The notes below the pieces were generated by a model. It saw only the letters and a program-made list of their open reading frames with translations. It did not search any database and was not told the DNA's origin. Below, one piece after another: positions 7,062 through 16,076 of a stretch of DNA of 64,000 nt. The position numbers were made by a program, and so were the translations under genes. How positions within the stretch are numbered: position 1 is the stretch's first letter; each line of letters starts with the position of its first letter. The stretch spans positions 1,813,191 to 1,877,190 of the forward strand of contig NZ_HG964446.1 in NCBI RefSeq assembly GCF_000689255.1. The letters run 5' to 3'. Source of the DNA: Mycobacterium triplex. GTDB taxonomy: Bacteria > Actinomycetota > Actinomycetes > Mycobacteriales > Mycobacteriaceae.

Positions 7062-8042
7062 TTAAGTCTCCCTGAGCGCGGCCAGCAACCGGCGGGCCGC
7101 TTCGACGCGGCGGAACGCGGGGCCGGACAGCGCGTCCAGCGCGCACTCCGGGTCGGCCGGTGGCCCCATGTGGCCGCAGCCGCGCGGGCAATCCTGCACG
7201 GTCTCAGCCAGATCCGAGAAGGCCATCAGCACGTCGTCGGGCCGGATGTGGGCCAGCCCGAACGAGCGGATGCCGGGCGTGTCGATCACCCAGCCGGAGC
7301 TGGACAGGGGGAGCGCGACCGACTGCGTCGAGGTGTGCCGGCCCCTGCCGATGTCGGTGACGTCGCCGACGGCTCGATCGGCTTCTGGCACAAGCCGATT
7401 CACCAAGGTCGATTTTCCGACGCCGGAATGGCCGAGCAGCACGGTGATCTTGCCGGCGAGCAGGTCCGCCACGGCCAGCAGGGGATCGTCGCGGCCCGCG
7501 GCGACCACCGTTAAGTCCAGATCCGCGAATTGCTTTGCGAACGGCTCGGGCGGCGCGAGGTCGGTCTTGGTCAGGCACAGGATCGGCGTCAGCCCACCGG
7601 CATAGGCGGCGATCAGCGCCCGGTCGACCAGACCGGTGCGCGGCGGCGGATCGGCAAGCGCCACCACGATCAGCAGTTGATCGGCATTGGCGACGACGAC
7701 CCGCTCGGTGGGATCGGTGTCATCGGCGGTGCGCCGCAACACCGTTCGCCGCGGCCCACGCCGCACAATCCGGGCCAGCGTGTCCGGCCGCCCGGACAGA
7801 TCGCCCACCACGTCGACGTCGTCGCCGACCACGATCGGGGTGCGGCCCAGCTCGCGGGCCCGCATCGCGGTGACCCGGCAATCGGGCCGGCCGTTCAGTA
7901 CGCATCCCCAGCGCCCGCGGTCGACGCTGACCACCATCGCGGCCTCGGCGTCGGCGTGCTCGGGACGGGTTTTGGTCCGGGGTCGTGAACCCCGGCCGGA
8001 TCGGACCTTGACGTCGGACTCGTCGTAGTCGCCCGGTCTCAA
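7062..8042 (-). CDS. rsgA: Ribosome small subunit-dependent GTPase RsgA
   Basis: The 326-aa product is a circularly permuted GTPase with an N-terminal OB-fold ([20 protein letters not shown]), then G4 (CLTKTD), the P-loop GHSGVGKST, a G2/G3 region ending in [10 protein letters not shown], and a C-terminal Zn-finger element ([16 protein letters not shown]). RsgA matures the 30S subunit. The start is a TTG that overlaps the aroA stop by 4 bases (TTGA), giving [10 protein letters not shown] as N-terminus. A longer upstream frame inside aroA is Arg-rich shadow. The aroA-rsgA pair matches M. tuberculosis Rv3227-Rv3228. Confidence 0.95.
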   Translation of the reverse strand: MRPGDYDESDVKVRSGRGSRPRTKTRPEHADAEAAMVVSVDRGRWGCVLNGRPDCRVTAMRARELGRTPIVVGDDVDVVGDLSGRPDTLARIVRRGPRRTVLRRTADDTDPTERVVVANADQLLIVVALADPPPRTGLVDRALIAAYAGGLTPILCLTKTDLAPPEPFAKQFADLDLTVVAAGRDDPLLAVADLLAGKITVLLGHSGVGKSTLVNRLVPEADRAVGDVTDIGRGRHTSTQSVALPLSSSGWVIDTPGIRSFGLAHIRPDDVLMAFSDLAETVQDCPRGCGHMGPPADPECALDALSGPAFRRVEAARRLLAALRET

Positions 8043-9331
8043 ACGTTGGACTCCAGCATGTGTGCCCACAGCTGCGGGAATTGCGGCAATGTCTTGGTGG
8101 TGGCGCCGATGTCGTCGATCTGCACTCCGGGCACGCGCAGCCCGACGATCGCGCCGGCCATCGCCATCCGGTGATCGGCGTAGGCGCGCCACATCCCGGC
8201 ATGCAGTGGTGTCGCGGTGATCACCAGGCCGTCGGCCGTCTCCTGGCAGTCGCCGCCCAGCCGGTTGATCTCGGCGCTCAACGCGGCGAGCCGGTCGGTC
8301 TCGTGCCCCCGCAGATGCGCGATGCCGGACAGGCGCGACACCGACCCCTCCGCGGCCAGCGCCGCCAGCGCCGCGACCGACGGCGTCAGTTCACCGACCG
8401 CGCGCAGGTCGACATCGAAGCCCGGGTAGGCGTCCTCCGGGCCCCGCACTTCCAGATGTGAATCAGTCTGGGCGACAACGGCATTCAGCTTTCCCAACAC
8501 ATCGAGAATGTCGTCGGCGGGTTGCACGCTGGTCGACGGCCAGCCGGTGATGCGGACGGTGCCGCCGGTGACGACGGCCGCCGACAGGAACGGAACCGCG
8601 TTCGTGAGATCGGGTTCGACATCCCAGTGCCGGGCCGCGACGGTGCCGGGGCGCACGTGCCAGCGGTTGGGTACCGAGTCGTCGATGCCGACTCCGCCCT
8701 GCCGCAACATCGCGGTCGTCATCGCGATGTGCGGCGCCGAGGGGAGCGAGGAACCGGTGTGCTGCACGGTCAGGCCGTTGCTGAACGACGCACCGCACAG
8801 CAACAGGCCGGACACGAATTGCGACGACGCCGACGCGTCGATGGCCACGGTGCCGCCGGCGACCGATCCGCTGCCCAGCACCCGGAACGGCAGACCGGTG
8901 CCCTCGATCGGCACGCCCAGGTCGCGCAGCGCGTCGAGCAGCGGTGCGATCGGGCGGACCCGGGCTTGTTCGTCGCCGTCGAATTCCACCGGTGTGCTGG
9001 CCAGCGCCGCCAGCGGCGGCACGAATCGCAACACGGTGCCGGCCAGGCCGCAGTCCACCCGGGCGCCGGGGCCGGGGTCGAGCCGGCCGCTGACCGTCAG
9101 CTCGGTGCCGTCCCCGTCCACGCGCAGTCCCAGCGTGGTGAGCGCACCGATCATCAGGTCGGTATCGCGGCTGCGCAGCGCCCCGCCGATGGTCGAGGCG
9201 CTCTGGCCCTGCGCGCTGGACAGCCCCGCGAGCACCAGCGCCCGGTTGGTCTGGGATTTCGAGCCCGGCACGGTCACGGTCGCGTGCACCGGTGCCGGCG
9301 CGGTCGGGGCCGTCCACGGGTCGATGCTCAC
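8039..9331 (-). CDS. aroA: 3-phosphoshikimate 1-carboxyvinyltransferase (EPSP synthase)
   Basis: The 430-aa product carries the EPSP synthase landmarks: the N-terminal [19 protein letters not shown] with the PEP/shikimate-binding Lys-Ser, the GLAGTVLRF glycine loop, and the [20 protein letters not shown]-terminal motif. It joins PEP to shikimate-3-phosphate in the shikimate pathway. The GTG at 9331 ([12 protein letters not shown]) is chosen because the frame upstream is antisense to the SRAP gene. Divergent from the SRAP gene across only about 54 bp and coupled to rsgA. Confidence 0.96.
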   Translation of the reverse strand: MSIDPWTAPTAPAPVHATVTVPGSKSQTNRALVLAGLSSAQGQSASTIGGALRSRDTDLMIGALTTLGLRVDGDGTELTVSGRLDPGPGARVDCGLAGTVLRFVPPLAALASTPVEFDGDEQARVRPIAPLLDALRDLGVPIEGTGLPFRVLGSGSVAGGTVAIDASASSQFVSGLLLCGASFSNGLTVQHTGSSLPSAPHIAMTTAMLRQGGVGIDDSVPNRWHVRPGTVAARHWDVEPDLTNAVPFLSAAVVTGGTVRITGWPSTSVQPADDILDVLGKLNAVVAQTDSHLEVRGPEDAYPGFDVDLRAVGELTPSVAALAALAAEGSVSRLSGIAHLRGHETDRLAALSAEINRLGGDCQETADGLVITATPLHAGMWRAYADHRMAMAGAIVGLRVPGVQIDDIGATTKTLPQFPQLWAHMLESNV

Positions 9332-9385
9332 GGCTTCATCCTGCCGTGTCGGCGGGTGTCGTGGGTACCGGGCACCATGGAAGTC

Positions 9386-10150
9386 ATGTGTGGACGGTTT
9401 GCGGTCACGACGGATCCGGCCCTGCTGGCCGAGAAGATCAAGGCGATCGACGAAGCCACCGGTACCTCGGAGCGTGCGTCGGAGCCCAACTACAACGTGG
9501 CTCCCACCACGACGGTCGCGACGGTGGTGTCGCGCCACAGCGAGCCGGACGACGAGCCGACGCGCCGGGTGCGGCTGATGCGCTGGGGTCTGATCCCGCC
9601 ATGGGTGAAGGCCGACGCGGACGGAGCTCCCGACAACAAGGGTCCGCTGCTGATCAACGCCCGGGCCGACAAGGTGGCCACGTCGCCGGCCTTCCGCGGT
9701 TCCGCCAAGAGCAAGCGATGCCTGGTGCCGATGGACGGCTGGTACGAATGGCGGCCCAATCCGGACAGCGCCGCGGGCAAGAAGACCGCCAAGACGCCGT
9801 TCTTCATGCATCGCGAGGACGGCGAGCCGCTGTTCATGGCCGGCCTGTGGTCGGTCTGGAAACCCGGCAAGGAAGAAGACCCGTTGCTGAGCTGCACGAT
9901 CATCACGACCGACGCGGTGGGTGAGCTCGCCGCGATCCACGACCGGATGCCGTTGATCCTGGCCGAGCGCGACTGGGATGCCTGGCTGAACCCCGACGCC
10001 CCGCTGGACGCCGAGTTGCTGACCCATGCCCCGGATGTGCGGGGCATCGAGCTGCGCGAGGTGTCGAGGCTGGTCAACAGCATTCGTAACAACGGGCCCG
10101 AGCTGCTCGAGCCGGCCGAGCCGGAGCCCGAACAGATCACGCTGCTCTAG
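9386..10150 (+). CDS. SRAP-domain DNA repair protein (YedK/HMCES family)
   Basis: The product is 254 aa and begins MCGRF; after Met removal Cys2 becomes the N-terminal nucleophile that crosslinks abasic sites in single-stranded DNA. Other SRAP elements are [33 protein letters not shown], the WYEW motif and the active-site His in [10 protein letters not shown]. The start must be this ATG rather than the in-frame ATG three codons earlier, because Cys has to be residue 2. The family protects stalled replication forks. It corresponds in place to Rv3226c beside aroA. Confidence 0.92.
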   Translation: MCGRFAVTTDPALLAEKIKAIDEATGTSERASEPNYNVAPTTTVATVVSRHSEPDDEPTRRVRLMRWGLIPPWVKADADGAPDNKGPLLINARADKVATSPAFRGSAKSKRCLVPMDGWYEWRPNPDSAAGKKTAKTPFFMHREDGEPLFMAGLWSVWKPGKEEDPLLSCTIITTDAVGELAAIHDRMPLILAERDWDAWLNPDAPLDAELLTHAPDVRGIELREVSRLVNSIRNNGPELLEPAEPEPEQITLL

Positions 10151-10300
10151 CCGTTACGGCGCGTCGTCGTCGTCACGGTCGGTGAGGAGTACGGAAACCG
10201 TGCTTTGCGACTGCAGAAACACAAGTGGCGCAAGGGATTTCATCAGCGTGCACTCATGGCGATTCATCGCTCACCAACGGGCAAGTGGCACAGCACTACC

Positions 10301-11176
10301 ATGCGTATTGTGACCGGCTCGTACACGTACACATTCGACGACATCCAAAACCGCCCCGTCGCGGTGATCGGGGCGGGCACCTTGGGGCGCCGCATCGCCC
10401 TGATGTTCGCCACCCGCGGCGGAACCGTGCGAATCTACGCGCGGCGCCAAGAACAGCGCGACGAGGCCACGCAGTACGTGACCCAAGCGCTACCGAAGTT
10501 GGTGGCAGACCGTGGATTTGGCGCGGTTGGAAAAGTCATCGCCACCGGGTCGCTCGATGAGGCGTTGGCCGACGCCTGGCTGGCCGTCGAGTCGGTCCCG
10601 GAGAAGCTCGAGATCAAGATTCCGCTGTGGGGCGAGATCGACCAGGCGGCACCACCGGACACCATCTTCGGGACCAACTCGTCGTCTTTACCGTCGCGGC
10701 TAATGGGTGAAAACTTGCACGACAAAACACGTTTCTGCAACATGCACTTCTACATGCCACCGGACATCAACGCGATCGAATTGATGTCGAACGGCCAGAC
10801 CGACCGCGGTCTGCTGGACACCCTGCTGACCGTGTTGCCCGAATTCGGCGTGCACCCCTTCGAAGCGCGTAAGGAAAGTACGGGATTCATCTTCAATCGC
10901 GTCTGGGCCGCCATCAAGCGCGAGTCACTGGCCGTGGTTGCCGAGGGCGTCGCCCGGCCCGAGGATATCGACGGGATGTTCAAGCTCGCCCTGGGCGTGT
11001 CGGTCGGTCCGTTCCAGATGATGGACCTGGTCGGCCTCGACGTGGTGCTCGACATCGAAAACCACTACGCCGCGCAGTTTCCCCACCTGCCGAAGAACGT
11101 GCGCGACCTGCTGCAGTCCTATATCGACGCGGGCAAGCTCGGTATCAAGACCGGCGAGGGCTTCTACAGGTATTAG
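10301..11176 (+). CDS. 3-hydroxyacyl-CoA dehydrogenase family protein
   Basis: The 291-aa product has an N-terminal Rossmann fold (VAVIGAGTLGRRIALMFATR) for NAD, the family FGTNSSSLPSRLM strand, a catalytic His in CNMHFYMPP, and the all-helical C-terminal domain (STGFIFNRVWAAIKRES, then FQMMDLVGLDVV) ending in GIKTGEGFYRY. Members oxidise 3-hydroxyacyl-CoA to the 3-keto form. The ATG at 10301 is chosen because the in-frame extension upstream is basic and unlike the family. Not present here in M. tuberculosis as far as I recall; it opens the accessory block. Confidence 0.9.
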   Translation: MRIVTGSYTYTFDDIQNRPVAVIGAGTLGRRIALMFATRGGTVRIYARRQEQRDEATQYVTQALPKLVADRGFGAVGKVIATGSLDEALADAWLAVESVPEKLEIKIPLWGEIDQAAPPDTIFGTNSSSLPSRLMGENLHDKTRFCNMHFYMPPDINAIELMSNGQTDRGLLDTLLTVLPEFGVHPFEARKESTGFIFNRVWAAIKRESLAVVAEGVARPEDIDGMFKLALGVSVGPFQMMDLVGLDVVLDIENHYAAQFPHLPKNVRDLLQSYIDAGKLGIKTGEGFYRY

Positions 11177-11409
11177 TTGCTCAGAACCAAGCGCCAGTTG
11201 CCCTGAGCGTTGCGGTCCGGAACGCACCAAAAGTTGTTCCAGCCACCCGGCGTGGTGGCTTTCACGCCCGGGCCGGCGTCCTGGCAGGCCTCCCGCGTCG
11301 GATAACTGCCCTCGGTCTGAATCGTGTCGGCGTTGCCGATGCCCAGGCCGGTCGTCATCAACCCCGCGCACGCCAGCACACCGGCCGCGAAAAGTCGCTT
11401 CGTATTCAT
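11173..11409 (-). CDS. Small secreted protein (78 aa)
   Basis: It starts MNTKRLFAAGVLACAGLMTT, a Sec signal peptide with Lys-Arg, a hydrophobic core and a probable cleavage after GIGNA. The mature part is about 50 aa with two cysteines that could form a disulfide (EACQDAG and FWCVPDR). Small secreted proteins of this type are common in mycobacteria and their function is unknown. It is convergent with the dehydrogenase at 10301 and the stop codons overlap by a few bases. An upstream in-frame ATG exists three codons earlier. Confidence 0.75.
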   Translation of the reverse strand: MNTKRLFAAGVLACAGLMTTGLGIGNADTIQTEGSYPTREACQDAGPGVKATTPGGWNNFWCVPDRNAQGNWRLVLSN

Positions 11410-11463
11410 GGCCAACACGTTAGGCCTTGTCAGGCGAGTGTATGGGGGTTTTCGCCACGATGT

Positions 11464-12081
11464 TTATGCCCGCTGCAGCGACACCGCGGTGGCCACGGCC
11501 TCCAGCAGCCGGGCGAGTTGTGCGGCGTTGCTGATCGTGCGATCTCCGCCGGCAAGGCGGGTGAACACACCGGCGATGAACGTGGTGACGGCCGTCGTCT
11601 GCGTGTCGAGCAGTTCGGGATCGTCGGTGCCCGGCTGAAGGTGTGCGATCGCCTCGTGGGCCATCGCGTTGATCCGGGTGACGAACGTCTGGGACGTCTC
11701 GGCCAGACCGGGATCGCGCACCGCGTCCAGCAGCAGTTCGTGCCGCGCCCGGTTCAGCATCAGACCGGGCCCGTGCGCCTGCATCATGGTCAGCTCGGCC
11801 AGGTGCGCGAACGGCGCGAGCGGGTCGAGCGGCTCGTCGATCACCGATTGCAGGTTGGCGACGTCGATTTCGGCGATCCGCCCGCCGACGCCGCGCAACA
11901 GCGCCGCCCGGGTGCGGTAGTAGTACGACGTGGTGCCCTCCGGCACCCCCGCACAGCGATCGACCTGCCCATGCGTCAGGCCGCGGGATCCCCGCTCGGC
12001 CAGCACCTGGATCGCGGCGTCACACAGTGCGCGGCGGCGCTCGTCGCCGTTGCGTTTGCGGGATCCGGTGCCGGCTGCCAT
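11464..12081 (-). CDS. TetR-family regulator
   Basis: The 205-aa product has a TetR helix-turn-helix (ALCDAAIQVLAERGSRGLTH, then GVPEGTTSYYYRTRAALLRG) followed by an all-helical ligand-binding domain. It is encoded 3 bp after the SDR at 12085 on the same strand and faces the sulfatase-sulfotransferase operon. A near-palindromic site in the divergent intergenic region at 12870-12887 is the likely operator. The ligand is probably a substrate or product of that operon, but this is inference. Confidence 0.88.
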   Translation of the reverse strand: MAAGTGSRKRNGDERRRALCDAAIQVLAERGSRGLTHGQVDRCAGVPEGTTSYYYRTRAALLRGVGGRIAEIDVANLQSVIDEPLDPLAPFAHLAELTMMQAHGPGLMLNRARHELLLDAVRDPGLAETSQTFVTRINAMAHEAIAHLQPGTDDPELLDTQTTAVTTFIAGVFTRLAGGDRTISNAAQLARLLEAVATAVSLQRA

Positions 12082-12084
12082 GGG

Positions 12085-12855
12085 TCACCGCAGGACGGTG
12101 CCGCCGTCGATGTTGACGACCTGACCGTTGATCCATTCGCCTTCCTCGGACAGCAGGAACGCGACGAGGGCGGCGACGTCCGCCGGCTCGCCGACGCGGG
12201 TTCCGCGGATGCGCTTGAGCGCCCCGGCCTGCAGGTCCGGCCATTGCGGCACCGCGCGGATGGCCTCGGTCGCGGTGAACCCCGGCGCCACCGCATTGCA
12301 ACGGATGCCGTCCTTGCCCCACCGGGATGCGACATGGCGGGTCAGCGCCCCGATGCCGGCCTTCGCGGTCGCGTAGGCCGGGCGGGCGGGCTCACCCTGA
12401 AACGCCGCCGCCGAGGACATGTTGACGATCGCCCCACCCCCGCTGGCGAGCATGCGCGGGATGGCGTATTTCATCGCGGCCACATACCCGCGCAGGTTCA
12501 CCGTCATCACGCGATCCCACACCTCGAAGTCGATGTCGACGACATCGGTGTCGGCACGGATCGTGCTCATGTCCGCACCGACGTTGAACAGCAGGTCGAC
12601 GCCGCCGTAAGTCGTTGCGGCCGAATCGATCAGGGCGGACACCGACGCGGTATCGGCGAGGTCGAATGCCATGTGGACGGCCGTGCCGCCGGCCGCGGCG
12701 ATGCGTGCGGCGGTCTGTTCCGCGGCGTCGGCCGCGACGTCGCCGATGACGACCCGGCAGCCCTCGGCGCCGAGCCGGGTGGCCGTCGCGGCACCGATGC
12801 CGGTGGCGCCGCCGACCACGATCGCTACCCGTTCGGCCAAACCGCGCAGTCCCAT
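12085..12855 (-). CDS. Short-chain dehydrogenase/reductase (SDR)
   Basis: The 256-aa product is a classical SDR with the VVGGATGIGAATA cofactor loop, an Asp after beta2 (IGDVAAD) that favours NAD(H), NVGA in place of the usual NAGA, Ser in NMSSAAAF and the YATAK catalytic pair. The C-terminal GQVVNIDGGTVLR is typical. It probably oxidises a secondary alcohol. A -10-like TAAAGT 8 nt before the ATG suggests a leaderless transcript. The tetR gene follows in the same operon. Confidence 0.92.
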   Translation of the reverse strand: MGLRGLAERVAIVVGGATGIGAATATRLGAEGCRVVIGDVAADAAEQTAARIAAAGGTAVHMAFDLADTASVSALIDSAATTYGGVDLLFNVGADMSTIRADTDVVDIDFEVWDRVMTVNLRGYVAAMKYAIPRMLASGGGAIVNMSSAAAFQGEPARPAYATAKAGIGALTRHVASRWGKDGIRCNAVAPGFTATEAIRAVPQWPDLQAGALKRIRGTRVGEPADVAALVAFLLSEEGEWINGQVVNIDGGTVLR

Positions 12856-12869
12856 GGATATTGACTTTA

Positions 12870-12887
12870 CCTCTAGAACTGTAGAGG
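12870..12887. promoter_or_regulatory. Candidate TetR operator between divergent SDR-tetR and sulfatase operons
   Basis: The 18-base sequence is a perfect 6-bp inverted repeat (CCTCTA ... TAGAGG) around a 6-base spacer. It sits in the 42-base region between the start codons of the SDR (12855) and the sulfatase-like gene (12898). It lies just upstream of the SDR -10-like element and overlaps the Shine-Dalgarno of the opposite gene, so a bound repressor would shut both directions. Confidence 0.6.
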
Positions 12888-12897
12888 ATCGCAAGTC

Positions 12898-14142
12898 ATG
12901 GCCGGAATCCACCGGGAGCGTCCCGGGGCAGCCGATCTCGCGGCGGCAACCGACACTCCCGCGACGCCGCTGGGCAACGACATCTGGATGTCGCCCGGCG
13001 TCTCCAACTCCTACGCGGTCGCCACCGACGACGGGCGGGTCATCGTCAACGCCGGACTGGTGTTCGAGGGCCCGTTGCACCGCAAGGCTTTTGCCGGCGT
13101 ACCGGGCCCGGCGCGGGCCATCGTCGTCACCCAGGGTCATGCCGACCACTGGGGCGGGGTCAACACGCTGCGCGACGACGGCACCGACGTGATCATGCAC
13201 CGCAACTACCGGTACTGGCGCGACGACAACAGTCTGCTGATGGGCTATCGGGTGCCCAAGACGTCGTTCGCGTTCGGAAAGTTCTCCGACGCCGTGCTCG
13301 AGCACTTCAAGACCATCGATCCGGCGACGATCGACTTCTCCTTCCCCGAACCGACCACGACGTTCGACCGCCACCACGAAATGACGTTCGGCGGAAGAAC
13401 TTTCGAGCTGGCCTGGACGCCGGGCGGCGAGACCACCGACGCGCTGGTGGTGTGGTTGCCCGAGGATCGAATCCTGTTCAGCGGCAATCTGTTCGGCCCG
13501 CTGTTCGGACACGTGCCGAATCTGATGACCATCCGAGGCGACAGGTACCGCGACCCGATTTTGTACATCGAGTCGCTGAACACCGTGCTGAATTACGAGC
13601 CGCAGCGCCTGATCACCGGCCACTTCGACCCGATCGAGGGCACCGATCGCATCGCCGAGGAAGTCACCGCGATGCGCGACGCCATGCAGGCCGTGCACGA
13701 TCGCACGGCCGAGTTGATGAATTCCGGCACCGACCTGCACACGGCGATGCGCGAGGTGACGGTGCCCCAGCAGTTCGACGTCGGCGAGGGCTACGGCAAG
13801 ACCGCCTGGAACGTGCGTGCCATCTGGGAGATGTACACCGGATGGTTCCGGCACCGCTCCACCACCGAGCTCTACGGGGTGCCACCGGATTCCGTTGCGG
13901 CCGATGTGGTTAACGCCGCCGGCGCCGACGCGCTGGTCGAGGCGGCCCGCGCCCACGTCGACAACGGGCGGCCGCTGCAGGCGATCCACCTGACCGACCT
14001 GATCCTGTCCGCCCAACCGGCGCACCCGGCGGCGCGCGCGGTGGCCGCCGACGCGCACGAGGCGCTGCTCGCCGGCACCGAAAACTTCTGGGAAAAGGCC
14101 TGGCTCACCAAATCGATCAACGAATTGAGGACCTCAGAATGA
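12898..14142 (+). CDS. Metallo-beta-lactamase-fold hydrolase with alkyl-sulfatase-like C-terminus
   Basis: The 414-aa product has a metal site QGHADHWGG (His81, Asp83, His84), a later zinc-ligand segment WTPGGETTDALVVWLP and RLITGHFDPIEG, and a C-terminal helical part with the WEMYTGWFRHRSTTELYG motif of the alkyl-sulfatase dimerisation domain. That combination suggests hydrolysis of a sulfate ester, giving alcohol plus sulfate. No signal peptide is seen, so it should be cytosolic. It is the first gene of a four-gene operon that includes a sulfotransferase; both activities in one operon suggest turnover of a sulfated metabolite. Confidence 0.85.
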   Translation: MAGIHRERPGAADLAAATDTPATPLGNDIWMSPGVSNSYAVATDDGRVIVNAGLVFEGPLHRKAFAGVPGPARAIVVTQGHADHWGGVNTLRDDGTDVIMHRNYRYWRDDNSLLMGYRVPKTSFAFGKFSDAVLEHFKTIDPATIDFSFPEPTTTFDRHHEMTFGGRTFELAWTPGGETTDALVVWLPEDRILFSGNLFGPLFGHVPNLMTIRGDRYRDPILYIESLNTVLNYEPQRLITGHFDPIEGTDRIAEEVTAMRDAMQAVHDRTAELMNSGTDLHTAMREVTVPQQFDVGEGYGKTAWNVRAIWEMYTGWFRHRSTTELYGVPPDSVAADVVNAAGADALVEAARAHVDNGRPLQAIHLTDLILSAQPAHPAARAVAADAHEALLAGTENFWEKAWLTKSINELRTSE

Positions 14143-14888
14143 ACTCCATCAGGTTCGACTTCACCGGCGCCCAGGTGCTGGTGACCGGCGGAACCAGCGG
14201 CATCGGCAATGCCATCGCCGCCGAATTCGCCAAGGCGGGCGCCGCGGTCACCGTGACCGGCACTCGTGAGTCGACCGCCGACTATCCAGAGATCGACCTG
14301 AGCGCATTCACCTACCGGCAGTGCCGGATCCAAGATCCCGACGCCGTCGACGCGCTGGCGGACTCGCTCGGCGAACTCGACGTTCTGATCAACAACGCGG
14401 GCGGCCCGTATCCCGCCGGCGACGAGTACGACCCGGACGGCTACGTCGCGTCGGTGACGCAGAACATGTTGGGCCCCATGCGGTTAACCATGCGCTGCCA
14501 CGAGCGCCTGAAGGCGAGCAATGCGCCCGGCGGCGCCAGCGTCGTCAGCGTCGTCTCGATGTCGGCGTTCCGTTCGGCGGTCTTCGTCCCGGGATATGCC
14601 TCCTCGAAGATGGGCCTGATCGCGCTGACGATGAACCTCTCGCGTCGGTGGGCCAACGACGGAATCCGGGTCAACGCGATCGCGCCCGGTTTGATCGATA
14701 CCCGAATGACGCATCCGGCCATGGGCGTTCCGGAGATCATGGACGTCGAGATCGGTTTCCACACCCCGTTGGGCCGACCCGGAACACCGCAGGATTGCGC
14801 CGGCGCGGCGCTGTTCTTGTGTACCGATGCCGCGTCGTACATCACCGGCAGCACGATCGCCGTCGACGGCGGATACCTGACGGTCTGA
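14139..14888 (+). CDS. Short-chain dehydrogenase/reductase (SDR)
   Basis: The 249-aa product overlaps the sulfatase-like gene by 4 bases (ATGA) and is translationally coupled to it. The cofactor loop is VTGGTSGIGNAIA, with a Thr-Arg pair (TGTRES) after beta2 that favours NADP(H); then NNAGG, Ser in VVSMSAFRS and YASSK with the catalytic Tyr and Lys. The C-terminus SYITGSTIAVDGGYLTV is typical of SDRs. Its role is likely interconversion of an alcohol and ketone in the same pathway as the sulfotransferase. Confidence 0.92.
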   Translation: MNSIRFDFTGAQVLVTGGTSGIGNAIAAEFAKAGAAVTVTGTRESTADYPEIDLSAFTYRQCRIQDPDAVDALADSLGELDVLINNAGGPYPAGDEYDPDGYVASVTQNMLGPMRLTMRCHERLKASNAPGGASVVSVVSMSAFRSAVFVPGYASSKMGLIALTMNLSRRWANDGIRVNAIAPGLIDTRMTHPAMGVPEIMDVEIGFHTPLGRPGTPQDCAGAALFLCTDAASYITGSTIAVDGGYLTV

Positions 14889-14891
14889 ACG

Positions 14892-16076
14892 ATGGGCGAA
14901 TACGACAACCTCGCGACCGCCGACGACGTCCTCAAGCTGGCGGCACAGCGCACCGGGCTCACCGAAATCGAATCCGACTCGTGGCGGGACGGATTGCAGC
15001 TCATCCTCGACGACGTCAACAACTCACCGGCGTTCACCCAGTACGGCCGGGAACGAATCCTCAACGACGCGACCGACGCCCTGGGCCGACGGCTGCAGGT
15101 CCACGGCTACATTCGGCAGCATCCCGAGGTGCTCGAGGTGCCCGTCGAGCGGCCGCTGATCGTGCTCGGCATGCCGCGCACCGGCACCACCGTGATCAGC
15201 TACCTGCTCGACCAGGACCCGGGCCGTCGCTCGCTGCTGCACTGGCAGTGCGTGGACCCGATACCGCCGGCGCCCACCGAGTCGCTGCGCACCGACCCGC
15301 GCTGCCTGGCCCTGCTGGAGGAGCAGCGCAAGATCCTGGAGATGGTGACGCAGGCGAAAGTGCCGCTGCCGCACTGGGAAGACGCCGACGGTCCCACCGA
15401 AGACATGTTCATTCACAACCAGGACTTCAAGGGCCTGTCCTGGGATTCGTTCCTGTCCACCTCGCGGTACTCCGAATGGCTGTTCGACGAAGCCGACATG
15501 ACGAGCACCTACGAGTATCAGAAGCGCTATCTGCAGGTGCTGCAGTCCACCGCGCCGGGTGCCTGGAGCCTGAAAATGCCGTCGCATTCGGTGCACATCG
15601 AGGCGTTGCTGAAGGTCTTCCCGGACGCCCGGCTGGTGTGGGCGCATCGCGACCCGTACAAGGCCACCGGGTCGCTGGCCAACCTGTGGAAGCTGCCCAA
15701 GGGGATGACGCATCAACCCGAGGCCATCGATCTGCAAGCCATGGGGCGCAATGCGAAGTGGCAGATGGGCTATCACGTAAACCGGCCGCTGCGGGCCCGC
15801 GAGCGCATCGGCGACGACCGCTTCTTCCACATGTACTACCACGAGATGATGCGCGACCCGATGGATGTGATGCGCCGCATCTACGAGTGGGCCGGCGATC
15901 CGCTGACCACGGAAACCGAAGCGCGCATGCGCAATTGGCTCGCCGAGCATCCGCAGGACCGGTTCGCGCTCAACTCCTACAGCCTCGACGAGTATGGCCT
16001 GAGTGTCGAACAACTCGAGCCGGTCTTCGCGGAATACCTGAACACCTTCGACATCGAACTCGAGGCGGCGCCATGA
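14892..16076 (+). CDS. Sulfotransferase (Stf family, PAPS-dependent)
   Basis: The 394-aa product has the PAPS 5'-phosphosulfate loop LGMPRTGTTVISYLLDQDPG with the Arg-Thr-Gly-Thr-Thr at 96-100, a 3'-phosphate-binding element in LVWAHRDPYKATGSLANLWK, and the usual large alpha/beta fold with long helical insertions. It follows the SDR after 3 bases. Mycobacterial homologues of this group transfer sulfate to lipid or steroid-like hydroxyls. The neighbouring sulfatase-like gene suggests that a sulfated small molecule is made or degraded. The substrate is unknown. Confidence 0.88.
   Translation: MGEYDNLATADDVLKLAAQRTGLTEIESDSWRDGLQLILDDVNNSPAFTQYGRERILNDATDALGRRLQVHGYIRQHPEVLEVPVERPLIVLGMPRTGTTVISYLLDQDPGRRSLLHWQCVDPIPPAPTESLRTDPRCLALLEEQRKILEMVTQAKVPLPHWEDADGPTEDMFIHNQDFKGLSWDSFLSTSRYSEWLFDEADMTSTYEYQKRYLQVLQSTAPGAWSLKMPSHSVHIEALLKVFPDARLVWAHRDPYKATGSLANLWKLPKGMTHQPEAIDLQAMGRNAKWQMGYHVNRPLRARERIGDDRFFHMYYHEMMRDPMDVMRRIYEWAGDPLTTETEARMRNWLAEHPQDRFALNSYSLDEYGLSVEQLEPVFAEYLNTFDIELEAAP

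Noticed and set aside
8042..8192. Longer rsgA start inside aroA
   Set aside because: Arg-rich extension unlike the family; the TTG overlapping the aroA stop gives the expected length.
14321..16072. Upstream in-frame extension of the alcohol dehydrogenase to 922 aa
   Set aside because: The extension is out of frame with the SDR and sulfotransferase and low in complexity. The real start overlaps the sulfotransferase stop.
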